Shown: positions 33,855 to 42,091 of the stretch, one piece after another
How the letters are laid out: each line of letters begins with the position of its first letter
Numbering within the stretch: the first letter of the stretch is position 1
DNA from: Salipiger pallidus
GTDB taxonomy: Bacteria > Pseudomonadota > Alphaproteobacteria > Rhodobacterales > Rhodobacteraceae
Length of the DNA stretch: 64,000 bases
Direction of reading: 5' to 3'
Assembly (NCBI RefSeq): GCF_014643635.1
Contig: NZ_BMJV01000002.1
Coordinates: 124,001-188,000, forward strand
Program-made: the position numbers and the translations under genes
Notes under the pieces: model-generated
What the model was told of the DNA's origin: nothing
The model's database searches: none
The model's input: the letters and a program-made list of their open reading frames with translations, nothing else

Positions 33855-35738
33855 ATGACCTTTGCGTCAGTGGCCGACAGGAACAATATCGAAGCGCAAA
33901 TGCCCTGGGCCGACCAGGACATCGCGAAAACGCTGCTGGGCCAGCTTGGCCGCACCGCCGCGGCCTTTCCGGACCGTCCGGCGATCAGCTACCAGCTGCT
34001 CTCGGGGCCGAAAGACAAGGCCGAGACGGTCACATGGTCCCAGCTGAAAGACCGCACAGTGCAAGCCGCGAACCTCTTTCGCAACCTTGGGGTGGGGCCG
34101 ACGGACACGGTGGCCTACATCCTGCCCAACTGCAACGAGACGGTCTATGCCCTGCTGGGCGGCATGGTCGCGGGCATCGTCAATCCGATCAATCCGCTGC
34201 TCGAGCCGGAACAGATCGCCGCCATCCTGCGCGAAACCGGGGCAAAGGTCGTTGTGACTCTCAAGCCCTTTCCCAAGACGGACGTGGCCCAGAAGGTGGC
34301 TGAGGCCTGCCGCCACGCACCGCAGGTCCAAACCGTCCTTGAGATCGACCTCAACCGCTATCTCACCCCGCCGAAATCTTGGCTGGTGCCCTTGCTGCGC
34401 CCGAAGATCGACGGCACGCGCCACGCAGATGTCATCTGCTTCAACAAGGCGCTTAAGGCACAGCCGACGCAGCTTGCCTTCGATGACCCGGACAAAGACC
34501 GCGTCGCCGCCTATTTCCACACCGGCGGCACCACCGGCATGCCCAAGGTGGCGCAGCATCTCTATTCGGGGATGCTCTACAACGGATGGCTCGGACACAA
34601 GCTGCTGTTCACCGAGGAAGACAACATCATCTGCCCACTGCCGCTGTTCCACGTCTTCGCGGTACACGTGATCTTGATGTCGGCGATCTGTTCCGGCGCA
34701 CATGTGGTCTTCCCGACGCCTGCAGGCTACCGGGGCGAGGGGGTCTTCGACAACTTCTGGAAGCTGTGCGAGCGCTGGAAGATCAGCTTCGTCATTACCG
34801 TGCCCACTGCCGTCTCGGCACTGATGCAGCGCAAGGTCGACGCGGACATCTCAACTGTGAAAGTGGCGTTCTCCGGCTCCGCGCCCATGCCGCTCGAGCT
34901 CTTTAAGCGGTTCGAGCAGACCTGCGGCGTGACCATCTGTGAAGGCTACGGTCTGACCGAGGCGACCTGCCTTGTCTCCGTGAACCCGCCCGAGGGGGTC
35001 AAGAAGGTCGGCTCGATCGGCATTCCCTTCCCCTACACCCACGTGAAGATCGTGCAGCAGTCCCCGGACGGCCCCCGCGAATGCGCCCCCGACGAAGTGG
35101 GTGAAATCTGCGTGGCAAGTCCCGGCGTCTACGCGGGCTCGACCTACACCGAGGAAGACAAGAACCACGAGCTCTTCCACGAAGGTATCTACCTGCGCAC
35201 GGGAGATCTCGGGCGCATCGACGAGGACGGATACCTGTGGATTACGGGCCGTGCCAAGGATCTCATCATCCGGGGCGGCCACAACATCGACCCTGCCGAG
35301 ATCGAGGAGGCGCTGCTGGCCCACCCGGCGGTCTGCTTTGCCGGGGCCATCGGTCAGCCCGACGCCCACGCTGGGGAATTGCCCTGCGCCTTCGTCGAAC
35401 TGGTGGACGGCGCGGAGGTCACCGAGGCCGAGCTGATGGATCATGCGCGCCGCCACATCCATGAACGTGCCGCCTGTCCCAAGCATCTGGCGATCCTGAG
35501 CGAATTGCCCAAGACCGCGGTTGGCAAGGTCTTCAAGCCGGAATTGCGCAAGCAGGCCATCACCCGCGTCTACAATGGCGCGCTCGAAGAGGCGGGGCTG
35601 GAGGCGCGGGTGACTGAGGTGATCGATGACCGCAAGCGCGGACTGGTGGCACAGGTCACGGCGAACGGCGCGGACAAAGCGCAGATCGCCGCCTGTCTCG
35701 GGGCCTTCACCCGGCCATGGGAGCCGGCCGGGACCTGA
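33855..35738 (+). CDS. AMP-binding acyl-CoA synthetase
   Basis: 627 residues. P-loop YFHTGGTTGMPKVAQHLYSG near 219 (TGGTTG variant), a conserved CGVTICEGYGLTEATCLVSVN near 356, GIYLRTGDLGRIDEDGYLWITGRAKDLIIRGGHNIDPAEIEEAL at about 434-480 and the catalytic-lysine loop PKTAVGKVFKPELRKQ near 552. The loop AVGKVFKP contains the lysine needed for adenylation, unlike the ligase at 17940. It forms acyl-CoA from an unknown carboxylic acid. Stands alone on the plus strand, convergent with the SqrR-like gene at zero distance. Confidence 0.94.
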   Translation: MTFASVADRNNIEAQMPWADQDIAKTLLGQLGRTAAAFPDRPAISYQLLSGPKDKAETVTWSQLKDRTVQAANLFRNLGVGPTDTVAYILPNCNETVYALLGGMVAGIVNPINPLLEPEQIAAILRETGAKVVVTLKPFPKTDVAQKVAEACRHAPQVQTVLEIDLNRYLTPPKSWLVPLLRPKIDGTRHADVICFNKALKAQPTQLAFDDPDKDRVAAYFHTGGTTGMPKVAQHLYSGMLYNGWLGHKLLFTEEDNIICPLPLFHVFAVHVILMSAICSGAHVVFPTPAGYRGEGVFDNFWKLCERWKISFVITVPTAVSALMQRKVDADISTVKVAFSGSAPMPLELFKRFEQTCGVTICEGYGLTEATCLVSVNPPEGVKKVGSIGIPFPYTHVKIVQQSPDGPRECAPDEVGEICVASPGVYAGSTYTEEDKNHELFHEGIYLRTGDLGRIDEDGYLWITGRAKDLIIRGGHNIDPAEIEEALLAHPAVCFAGAIGQPDAHAGELPCAFVELVDGAEVTEAELMDHARRHIHERAACPKHLAILSELPKTAVGKVFKPELRKQAITRVYNGALEEAGLEARVTEVIDDRKRGLVAQVTANGADKAQIAACLGAFTRPWEPAGT

Positions 35739-36068
35739 TCAGTCCTCGGGCTTGTCGGCGCAGAACATGTCGTAGAGCAGGGCGATGACCCGCCCGGTAT
35801 CCTCGCTGGCAAGGCTGTAGTAAATGGCCTTGCCTTCGCGCCGGGTGCTGACCAGATCTTCCTCGCGCAGCCGGGCGAGCATCTGGCTGACGGCGGCCTG
35901 CCGCATGCCCAGCAGGTGTTCCAGCTCACTCACGGATTTCTCGCCGGACCCAAGGTGGCACAGGATCAAAAGCCGTCCCTCGTGCGCAAGAGTCTTCAGG
36001 AACGCGGCGGCATTGCGCGCGTTCTGAGCCATCTCGTCGGGGAGCATGGACTTCGGCTGATCGTTCAC
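35739..36068 (-). CDS. ArsR-family regulator, SqrR/BigR-like persulfide sensor
   Basis: 109 residues. Winged helix: HEGRLLILCHLGSGEKSVSEL, MRQAAVSQMLARLREEDLVSTRREGKAIYYSL. The two cysteines C37 and C103 are 66 apart, the same spacing as the Cys41/Cys107 pair of Rhodobacter capsulatus SqrR that form a sulfur bridge on exposure to sulfide or persulfide, so a sulfur-responsive repressor is likely (BigR family). No sulfide-oxidation gene is in the window. The region upstream (36069-36138) is AT-rich and could hold its operator and promoter. A metal-sensing ArsR is the alternative but lacks the CVC motif. Confidence 0.9.
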   Translation of the reverse strand: MNDQPKSMLPDEMAQNARNAAAFLKTLAHEGRLLILCHLGSGEKSVSELEHLLGMRQAAVSQMLARLREEDLVSTRREGKAIYYSLASEDTGRVIALLYDMFCADKPED

Positions 36069-36138
36069 GGACTCTGACCTTTTTTGTATTGGTCATAATG
36101 TATCACCGCCGTAGCGGAAATCGAGACTTCAGATGGCG
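36069..36138 (-). promoter_or_regulatory. AT-rich leader of the SqrR-like gene
   Basis: The 70 bases between the PcaB-like stop and the regulator start include an AT-rich run (ATACATTATGACCAATACAA on the minus strand). No perfect dyad of the ATTC-N8-GAAT type was found, so an operator cannot be named. Confidence 0.3.
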
Positions 36139-37050
36139 TTACTTCGCGTTTTGGCTGAATGTCGCCGGACCTGTCTTCAGCGCCTCGCGCAAGCGCGCTG
36201 CCTCGTGCGGTTCCGCACGCAGGGGGCTTCCGGGCAGGGCAGATGCGTGGATCAGAGCGGATTCGGCGCCCAGCAGAGCCTGACCCATAACCAGCCGCAG
36301 GGTGTGGCGTGCGGCGGGAGTCCCGGTGGCGGGGGCGGCGGCATCCAGCGTCACCAACAGGCCGCTGGCCTGCGCCCCCAGCGCGGCAAGCACTGCTGCC
36401 CGCGGGGCGCTGCGCCCGAGGCCCAGCGGCGCAAGGGCCAGCGTCAGCCGCGCGGCCCAGTCGGCGATGGCCTGCGCGCCATCCTCACCCGACGGCGGCG
36501 CGAGGTTCAGAGCCCGTGCGAGCTCCTCGCCCCCGGTGGCAACGCAAAGCATCTCGGCCTCGATGGCCCGCAACTCGTCGCGCAGCGCAAGCAGCCGCCA
36601 GCCGCAGGCGATTTCCTCTGCACCGGCATCGGCCAGCTGCTCGAGGAGCGGCGCCATCAGCGTGCCCAGCCGCGACAGGGCCTGCCGCAGCCGCAGCATG
36701 AGGGCGGTGTCCTCGATCTCGTCCGAGGTGCAGCCATGACCGAGGTGCTGAGCGTATTCAGGGGCCATCATCTCGGCCTTGAACGCGTCGATGAGCGCCG
36801 GGATCGCGGTGCCCTCGCGTGCGGCACCAAGGGCAAGGCCGCCGGGGTCGATCTGCAGCTCCATGGACGCGCGGTGGATCGCCTTGCCCGCCACCTCGGG
36901 GATCTCGCCCGCAGCGCCCTGCGCCTTGGCCAGCGCACCCAGCACGATCATCGCGGCGCGCACCTCGGCAGTGTCCGACAGCAGGCGGCTCAGCTCTCCC
37001 GGGGCGAAAAGCTTGTGCAGGGCGGCGCTGTCATGGGGCGTGGCGGTCAT
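36139..37050 (-). CDS. PcaB-like lyase-superfamily protein lacking the signature
   Basis: 303 residues from ATG 37050 (the open frame continues upstream as an out-of-frame shadow of the next gene). Similar to 3-carboxy-cis,cis-muconate cycloisomerase/fumarase-superfamily: an N-terminal FAPGELSRLLSDTAEVRAAMIVLGALAKAQ, GHGCTSDEIEDTALMLRLRQAL near residue 96-118 (family: HxGATSQDxxDTA) and helical repeats after. The conserved catalytic signature of the superfamily, GSSxMPxKxNP, is absent and the length (303) is short against 350-450. The gene is therefore a degenerate or repurposed lyase. It precedes an alpha/beta hydrolase and a PcaD homologue on the same strand, which fits a protocatechuate/3-oxoadipate remnant or variant. 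Confidence 0.72.
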   Translation of the reverse strand: MTATPHDSAALHKLFAPGELSRLLSDTAEVRAAMIVLGALAKAQGAAGEIPEVAGKAIHRASMELQIDPGGLALGAAREGTAIPALIDAFKAEMMAPEYAQHLGHGCTSDEIEDTALMLRLRQALSRLGTLMAPLLEQLADAGAEEIACGWRLLALRDELRAIEAEMLCVATGGEELARALNLAPPSGEDGAQAIADWAARLTLALAPLGLGRSAPRAAVLAALGAQASGLLVTLDAAAPATGTPAARHTLRLVMGQALLGAESALIHASALPGSPLRAEPHEAARLREALKTGPATFSQNAK

Positions 37051-37078
37051 GCTGGTGTCCTGTGGCTGGGATGGCCCG

Positions 37079-37804
37079 CTATACGGTCTGCGCGGGCGTG
37101 GCGCCAGCGATCTTGTCCAGCAGCGCGGCAAGGCCCTCCGGATCCGACAGGAACGGCGAATGCGACCAATCCCGCTCATGCAGGTCCGCAAGCGGCAAGG
37201 CTCCGGCCATGCGGCGCTGGAACTCCGGCGGGATTGCCCCGTCCCGGCTGCACAGGATGTAGCTGCGGGGCAGGGCCTGCGCCTTTCCATGCAGCGTGAC
37301 ACGCTCTTCCTGTGGGGCGATCGGCTCGGGGCAGAGCCTTGCGATTGCGGCCTCGGCCACCGCATCGGAGCAATCGTTGTAAAAGATCTGCCGCCCCAGC
37401 TCCGGGTCGAAGCCGAACACCGGGCTGCCACGCTCGCGCCGGATGGCGGGCAGGAGCGGCTGGCTGTCCTGCGCCCGCCGCAGGGTGCCGACGCTGTCGC
37501 CATCCCCGGGCAGGTAGGCACAAAGATAGACCAGCCGTTCGAACCGTTCCGGCGCACTCTCGGCGGCAAGGGTCAGCGGCACCCCGGCCATGGAATGCCC
37601 CACGACGAGGGCAGGCTCGTCCAGCGCCCCGAGGATCGCGTCCGCGTAGTCGGCAAGCGTCACGGCCTCGGGGGGCGTGCCGTCGCCGTGGGCGGGCAGG
37701 TCGATGGCCGTGGCCTCATGGCCAAGCGCCTTGAGCGCCGCGATGGTGGCGTCCCAGCACCAGGCGGCATGGCAGGAGCCATGGATCAGCAGGAAGCGCG
37801 CCAT
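37079..37804 (-). CDS. alpha/beta hydrolase
   Basis: 241 residues. FLLIHGSCHAAWCWDATIAAL at the N-terminus (oxyanion HG), nucleophile elbow VVGHSMAGVPL near residue 68-78 (Ser70), and SHSPFLSDPEGL near the end (catalytic His). Small hydrolase of the salicylate-esterase/MES-like group by its IHGSCHAAWCW opening, where plant and bacterial esterases hydrolyse small esters. Overlaps the PcaD homologue by one base. Substrate unknown. Confidence 0.88.
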   Translation of the reverse strand: MARFLLIHGSCHAAWCWDATIAALKALGHEATAIDLPAHGDGTPPEAVTLADYADAILGALDEPALVVGHSMAGVPLTLAAESAPERFERLVYLCAYLPGDGDSVGTLRRAQDSQPLLPAIRRERGSPVFGFDPELGRQIFYNDCSDAVAEAAIARLCPEPIAPQEERVTLHGKAQALPRSYILCSRDGAIPPEFQRRMAGALPLADLHERDWSHSPFLSDPEGLAALLDKIAGATPAQTV

Positions 37805-38631
37805 CAGTGCACGTGCCCCGGCGTGCCGCAGCTGCCCGGCTGTTTCAGGTGGCCCTGCGCACCAAGGAAATCGGCCAGCAATGCCGCCATGGCCTCGGGC
37901 GTCTCCACCGGGGGCAAATGGCCTGCCTTGCGGATCAGCTCGAATCGCGCGCCGGGGACCAGCTCAACAGTTTCACGCACGAGGTCCGCCGGGGTAGATC
38001 CGTCCCGGCCGCCGGCAATGCCCAGCACCGGAAGGCGCAGGCCCGATGTTGGGGTCATGAAATCGGTGCCCGCGATGGCATGGCAGCAGCCAAGGTAGCC
38101 CTGCACTGACGTGCCCTCGAGGATCGCACGCCACCGCGAAAGCTCGGGTGTGGCGCGGAAGGCGGGCGAGAACCAGCGCTCCAGAGTCGCCTCCGAAAGC
38201 GCCGCGATGCCGCCTGCCTCGACCGCGGCGATGCGCTTGTCCCAGACCTCGCGGGTGGCGATCTTGCAGGCGGTGTTGGACAGAACCATCGCCCGCACGA
38301 GGTCGAGCCGCTTTGCCGCCAGTCCCTGCGCCACCATGCCGCCGATGGACAGGCCCACGAAGGCCGCGTCGCTGATCCCGCAATGCTCCATCAGCCGCTC
38401 TGCGTCGCGCACCAGCGTGCCCATGGCATAGGGCCCGCCGGGTGCGTCCGACAGCCCGTGCCCGCGCAGATCGTAGCGCAGCACACGCAGCCCCGGCGGC
38501 AGCAGAGCCACCATCTTGTCCCAAACCGTCAGGTCGGTCCCCAGCGCATGGGCGAAGACCACCGGCTCCCCGTCTTCGGGACCCTCGAGGCTGTAGTTCA
38601 GGCGAATGTCGCCAAGGTCGGCAATCGGCAT
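37804..38631 (-). CDS. pcaD: 3-oxoadipate enol-lactonase-like hydrolase
   Basis: 275 residues from ATG 38631. PcaD family features: VVFAHALGTDLTVWDKMVALL near residue 25, YDLRGHGLSD, AFVGLSIGGMVAQGLAAKR near 92-110 (nucleophile Ser, SIGG), and GHLPPVETPEAMAALLADFL with catalytic His. The family hydrolyses 3-oxoadipate enol-lactone in the beta-ketoadipate route. Other ring-cleavage genes (pcaC, pcaGH, pcaIJ) are not in view, so this may be a stand-alone copy. Co-transcribed with the hydrolase and PcaB-like gene. Confidence 0.85.
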   Translation of the reverse strand: MPIADLGDIRLNYSLEGPEDGEPVVFAHALGTDLTVWDKMVALLPPGLRVLRYDLRGHGLSDAPGGPYAMGTLVRDAERLMEHCGISDAAFVGLSIGGMVAQGLAAKRLDLVRAMVLSNTACKIATREVWDKRIAAVEAGGIAALSEATLERWFSPAFRATPELSRWRAILEGTSVQGYLGCCHAIAGTDFMTPTSGLRLPVLGIAGGRDGSTPADLVRETVELVPGARFELIRKAGHLPPVETPEAMAALLADFLGAQGHLKQPGSCGTPGHVH

Positions 38632-38754
38632 GGAAATCCTCGTCTCGCGCTCTGGCGGCATCCTATCAACCAGCGCCGTTCCCGCAAACAGGAAGACCTG
38701 CGGACAGCAACGCGCTGAAACAGGAAGACCCGGAGGCATGGGCGGCCCCCGGGT

Positions 38755-38810
38755 CTTCTTCTCTTTCCAAATACGCCCGCCGGAGGCGTCCTGCCTCCGG
38801 CCACGGGCGC
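38755..38810 (-). repeat. dispersed intergenic repeat copy (minus orientation)
   Basis: Exact core on the minus strand at 38755-38775; next to it an eight-base hairpin CCGGAGGC/GCCTCCGG reads in the same direction. It follows the stop of the FKBP gene and precedes pcaD, so it fits a 3' element of the FKBP transcript. Confidence 0.85.
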
Positions 38811-38816
38811 CAGGGA

Positions 38817-39245
38817 TCAGGCGATCTCGACCAGCTCGATGGCGAAGGTCAGGTCTTTGCCCGCCAGCGGGTGGTTGGCGTCGAGGGTCACTTCGTTCTC
38901 GGTCACTTCCGCGACGGTGACCTGCATGGTCTCGCCGTTCGGGGTCTGCACCTGCAGCTGGGTGCCGAGATCGAGCGGGATGTGGTCGGGGATTTCGCCG
39001 CGCGGCACGTTCTGCTTGGCTTCGGCGTGGACCGGGCCGTAGGCTTCTTCGGGCTCGATCGCGACGGTCTTCTTCTCGCCGACTTCCATGCCGGGAATAG
39101 CCTTGTCGAGGCCCGGGATGATCTGGCCGGAACCGACCACGAACTCGAGCGGGTCGCGGCCCGCGCTCGAATCGAAGGTGGTGCCGTCGTTGAGGGTGCC
39201 GGTGTAGTGGATGCGTACGGTGTCGCCGCTCTTGACCTGGGTCAT
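38817..39245 (-). CDS. FKBP-type peptidyl-prolyl isomerase, SlyD-like
   Basis: 142 residues: VKSGDTVRIHYTGTLNDGTTFDSS (residues ~4-27), FVVGSGQIIPGLDKAIPGMEVGEKK (~35-60), then an IF-like insert (EEAYGPVHAEAKQNVPRGEIPD) and the closing VTLDANHPLAGKDLTFAIELVEI. The latter is the SlyD-type ending. Catalyses proline isomerisation and assists folding. No His-rich nickel tail. ATG 39245 follows GGAGATC; upstream frame is a shadow. Confidence 0.94.
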   Translation of the reverse strand: MTQVKSGDTVRIHYTGTLNDGTTFDSSAGRDPLEFVVGSGQIIPGLDKAIPGMEVGEKKTVAIEPEEAYGPVHAEAKQNVPRGEIPDHIPLDLGTQLQVQTPNGETMQVTVAEVTENEVTLDANHPLAGKDLTFAIELVEIA

Positions 39246-39415
39246 GGGATCTCCGTTGTCTGTATCTGTGTGGGGAGTTGTGAATTCACGAGGCCGCCTC
39301 ATGCGGGTCCTCGTATCTGATCCCCTCCAACCTAGGGATTGTGCCCGCGGAATGCAAACACCCGGCTTTCCCGGGCCCAAAAGACGTGCAACGCTCCGCG
39401 CGAGGAGACCATTTC

Positions 39416-40093
39416 ATGACCATCACCACCTGCATCTTCGACGCGTATGGCACCTTGCTTGACGTGAATTCCGCCGCCCGCAGCAAGGCGACCGAGCCGG
39501 GGCAGGACGCCTTGGCTGCCTGCTGGGAGCCGCTGTCCGGGGACTGGCGCCGCAAGCAGCTGGAATACACCTGGCTGCGGGCCATCACCGGGGATCATGT
39601 AGATTTCTGGCAGGTCACGGAAGATGCTCTGGACTGGTCGATGGAGCGCCACGGCCTTGCCGATCCGGTCCTGCGCGAAGATCTCCTGGCGCTCTACTGG
39701 CATCTGTCGCCATACCCGGAGGCCCCGAGGCTTCTGGCCACCCTCAAGGCCCGCGGGCTGCGCTGCGCCATCCTGTCGAACGGCAGCCCGGACATGCTGG
39801 CAGAGGCGGCAGAATCAGCGGGGCTTGCGGGGTTTCTCGATGGAATCCTGTCCGTGGAGGAAGTGGGGGTCTTCAAACCCGCCCGCGCGGTCTACGATCT
39901 CGTGGGGCAACGTTACGGAACCGAAGCCTCCGAGGTGCTGTTTGTCTCGTCCAACGGCTGGGATGCAGCGGGAGCGGCGGGCTATGGCTTCACGACAGCC
40001 TGGGTCAACCGCGACGGCCTGCCGCGCGACCGGCTTCCCGGCCGGCCACAGCATGAACTGACCGATCTCACCTCCATTCCGGAGCTTCTCTGA
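39416..40093 (+). CDS. haloacid dehalogenase type II
   Basis: 225 residues. HAD motif I CIFDAYGTLLDV (Asp10 nucleophile, residues ~6-17), the loop GDWRRKQLEYTWLRAI that is typical of L-2-haloacid dehalogenases, motif II ILSNGSPDMLAEA near residue 120, and the late Lys FKPARAVYDL near 153 and motif IV FVSSNGWDAAGAAGYGF near 178. Removes halogen from 2-haloacids by an ester on the Asp. GAGGAGA precedes the ATG. The stop TGA overlaps the next ATG (TGATG). Confidence 0.92.
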   Translation: MTITTCIFDAYGTLLDVNSAARSKATEPGQDALAACWEPLSGDWRRKQLEYTWLRAITGDHVDFWQVTEDALDWSMERHGLADPVLREDLLALYWHLSPYPEAPRLLATLKARGLRCAILSNGSPDMLAEAAESAGLAGFLDGILSVEEVGVFKPARAVYDLVGQRYGTEASEVLFVSSNGWDAAGAAGYGFTTAWVNRDGLPRDRLPGRPQHELTDLTSIPELL

Positions 40094-40926
40094 TGCCGAC
40101 ATTCACCACCTCCGACGGCCTCGCGCTGCATTACACCGACGAGGGCTCCGGCCTGCCGCTGCTATGCCTTGCGGGTCTCACCCGTGACGGCAGCGATTTC
40201 GACTACGTGGCGCCACTGCTGGAGGGGGTGCGGCTTATCCGACTCGACTACCGGGGGCGGGGGCAGTCGGCGTGGGGCGATCACGCCACCTATACGATTC
40301 CCGTGGAAGGCCGCGACGCGGTCGAGCTTCTGGACCACCTCGGGCTGAAACAGGCGGCGGTGCTTGGCACCTCGCGGGGCGGGCTCATCGCCATGGTGCT
40401 GGCGGCGACGGTCAAGGACAGGCTGCTGGGCGTTGCGCTCAACGACATCGGCCCCGAGATCGCCGATGCCGGGCTCGATGTCATCAAGGGCTATCTCGGG
40501 CGCAACCCGGCGGTGAAGACGCTGGACGAGGCCGCGGTGCGGCGGGCCGAGGTGATGACCGCCTTCGAGGACGTTCCCATGGCGCGCTGGCGCGATGAGG
40601 TGGGCAAGTTCTACCGCGAGACCGAAGAGGGCCTCGTCATCACCTACGATCCGAAACTGCGCGAGGCGGTTCTCGGGGACGGGGACGATGCGGGCGCGCA
40701 GCCGGTGGCCGACATGTGGCCACTGTTCGACGCGCTGCGCGGACTGCCGCTCTGCGCCATCCGGGGGGCGAATTCGGACCTTCTGTCGCCGGAAACCTTC
40801 GCGCAGATGAAGGTGCGGCGGCCCGACATGATCGCCGCCGAAGTGCCCGGACGCGGGCACGTGCCGTTCCTCGACGAGCCTGCCTCGGTCGGGGCCCTCA
40901 CGCGCTGGCTGAAGATGCTGCGCTGA
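40093..40926 (+). CDS. alpha/beta hydrolase
   Basis: 277 residues. LLCLAGLTRDGSDFDYVAPLL, YRGRGQSAWGD, nucleophile AAVLGTSRGGLIAMVLAA near residue 92-108 (Ser), and the final GHVPFLDEPASV (His). The closing core lacks a PcaD-like pattern; the SRGG elbow is a homoserine-acetyltransferase/haloalkane-dehalogenase-like trait common in small esterases. Translationally coupled to the haloacid dehalogenase, so it might act on the same or related xenobiotic, but this is only inference. Confidence 0.88.
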   Translation: MPTFTTSDGLALHYTDEGSGLPLLCLAGLTRDGSDFDYVAPLLEGVRLIRLDYRGRGQSAWGDHATYTIPVEGRDAVELLDHLGLKQAAVLGTSRGGLIAMVLAATVKDRLLGVALNDIGPEIADAGLDVIKGYLGRNPAVKTLDEAAVRRAEVMTAFEDVPMARWRDEVGKFYRETEEGLVITYDPKLREAVLGDGDDAGAQPVADMWPLFDALRGLPLCAIRGANSDLLSPETFAQMKVRRPDMIAAEVPGRGHVPFLDEPASVGALTRWLKMLR

Positions 40927-40942
40927 CGGCCCCGCCCAGGGG

Positions 40943-40965
40943 CAATTTTCTTGAAAAGAAAATTG
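40943..40965. terminator. AT-rich bidirectional hairpin
   Basis: CAATTTTCTT (40943-40952), loop GAA, AAGAAAATTG (40956-40965), perfect ten-base stem between the hydrolase and the convergent truB. Same design as the hairpin at 28240. Confidence 0.75.
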
Positions 40966-40974
40966 GGCGGCGGC

Positions 40975-41889
40975 TCAGCCGTCGGTCGAGGGCACGAAGA
41001 CGCGGGTCGGGTGAAGCTCGCCTGCCTTGAAGACGCCCACCGCCACCGCGCGACCGTCAAGCGAGGCCCAGGCTTCGTCGCCGTATTCCACGTCGCCGGG
41101 GATGACCATGCCGGGATTGCCGTTGCGCAGCCGCACCGCGCCCTCAGGGGTGCATCTGAGCTCGGTCACCTCGGACAGCCCGACCTCGAGCGGCAGGAGC
41201 TTCGAGTCAAGTTCGGGGGTCTTGGCCAGCGCGTCGATCTCCTCGAGGCTGATGCCGTCGCCGGCATCGAACGGCCCGGACCAGATGCGCCGCAGCTCTC
41301 GCACGTGGCCGTGGCAGCCAAGCGCCTCGCCAAGATCGCGCGCGATGGAGCGCACGTAGCCGCCCTTGCCGCAGGTCATCTCGAGTTCCACGTGGTCGGC
41401 GTCGGGGCGCCCGGTCAGCACCAGCTCCTCGACCCAGAGCGGGCGGGCGGCGATCTCCATTTCTTCCCCGTCGCGGGCGCGCTTGTACGCGCGTTCGCCA
41501 TCGATCTTCACCGCTGAGAACTGCGGCGGCACTTGTTCGATATTGCCGACGAAGCGGTGCAGTGCTTCCTTGATCTCGTCATCCGAGGGGCGGATTTCCG
41601 AACTCGCGATGACTTCGCCCTCGGCATCGTCGGTGTTGGTGCGCTGGCCGAGCCGGACGGTAAAAGTGTAAGCTTTCAGCGCGTCGGTGATGTAAGGCAC
41701 GGTCTTGGTGGCCTCGCCAAGCGCCACGGCCAGAACGCCGGTGGCGTCGGGGTCCAGCGTGCCCGCATGGCCGGCCTTCTTCGCATTCAGCGCCCAGCGG
41801 ACCTTGTTCACCACCGAGGTCGAGGTGATGCCCGCCGGTTTGTCGACGATCAGCCAGCCGGAAATGTCGCGGCCCTTCTTGCGTGCCAT
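40975..41889 (-). CDS. truB: tRNA pseudouridine(55) synthase
   Basis: 304 residues. [22 protein letters not shown] at the N-terminus, [14 protein letters not shown] with the catalytic Asp near residue 46, [22 protein letters not shown] near 118, and [25 protein letters not shown] near 176-200. Makes pseudouridine-55 in the T-arm of tRNAs. Single minus-strand gene; a repeat copy lies between it and metG. Confidence 0.98.
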   Translation of the reverse strand: MARKKGRDISGWLIVDKPAGITSTSVVNKVRWALNAKKAGHAGTLDPDATGVLAVALGEATKTVPYITDALKAYTFTVRLGQRTNTDDAEGEVIASSEIRPSDDEIKEALHRFVGNIEQVPPQFSAVKIDGERAYKRARDGEEMEIAARPLWVEELVLTGRPDADHVELEMTCGKGGYVRSIARDLGEALGCHGHVRELRRIWSGPFDAGDGISLEEIDALAKTPELDSKLLPLEVGLSEVTELRCTPEGAVRLRNGNPGMVIPGDVEYGDEAWASLDGRAVAVGVFKAGELHPTRVFVPSTDG

Positions 41890-41987
41890 GCCTTGATGCC
41901 TCTTTCGTGATAAGGCGCGCGAGGTAGCGCGGGGCGGTGCTGTTTGTCAATTGCCCTGCGCCGCGAGGGTCGAGACGTGGCAATCCG

Positions 41988-42008
41988 CGTATTTGAAAAG
42001 AGAAGAAG
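41988..42008 (+). repeat. dispersed intergenic repeat copy (plus orientation)
   Basis: GTATTTGAAAAGAGAAGAAG at 41989-42008, one mismatch to the core. It lies between truB and metG; flanking hairpins are weak here. Confidence 0.75.
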
Positions 42009-42091
42009 GGCGGTTGAGCGGCCCCTGCCATGGTCTGAAACGTGAAGCGGCGCCCCTAGGGACGCCGCCTTGGTCTGGCTGAAGGGGCGCG

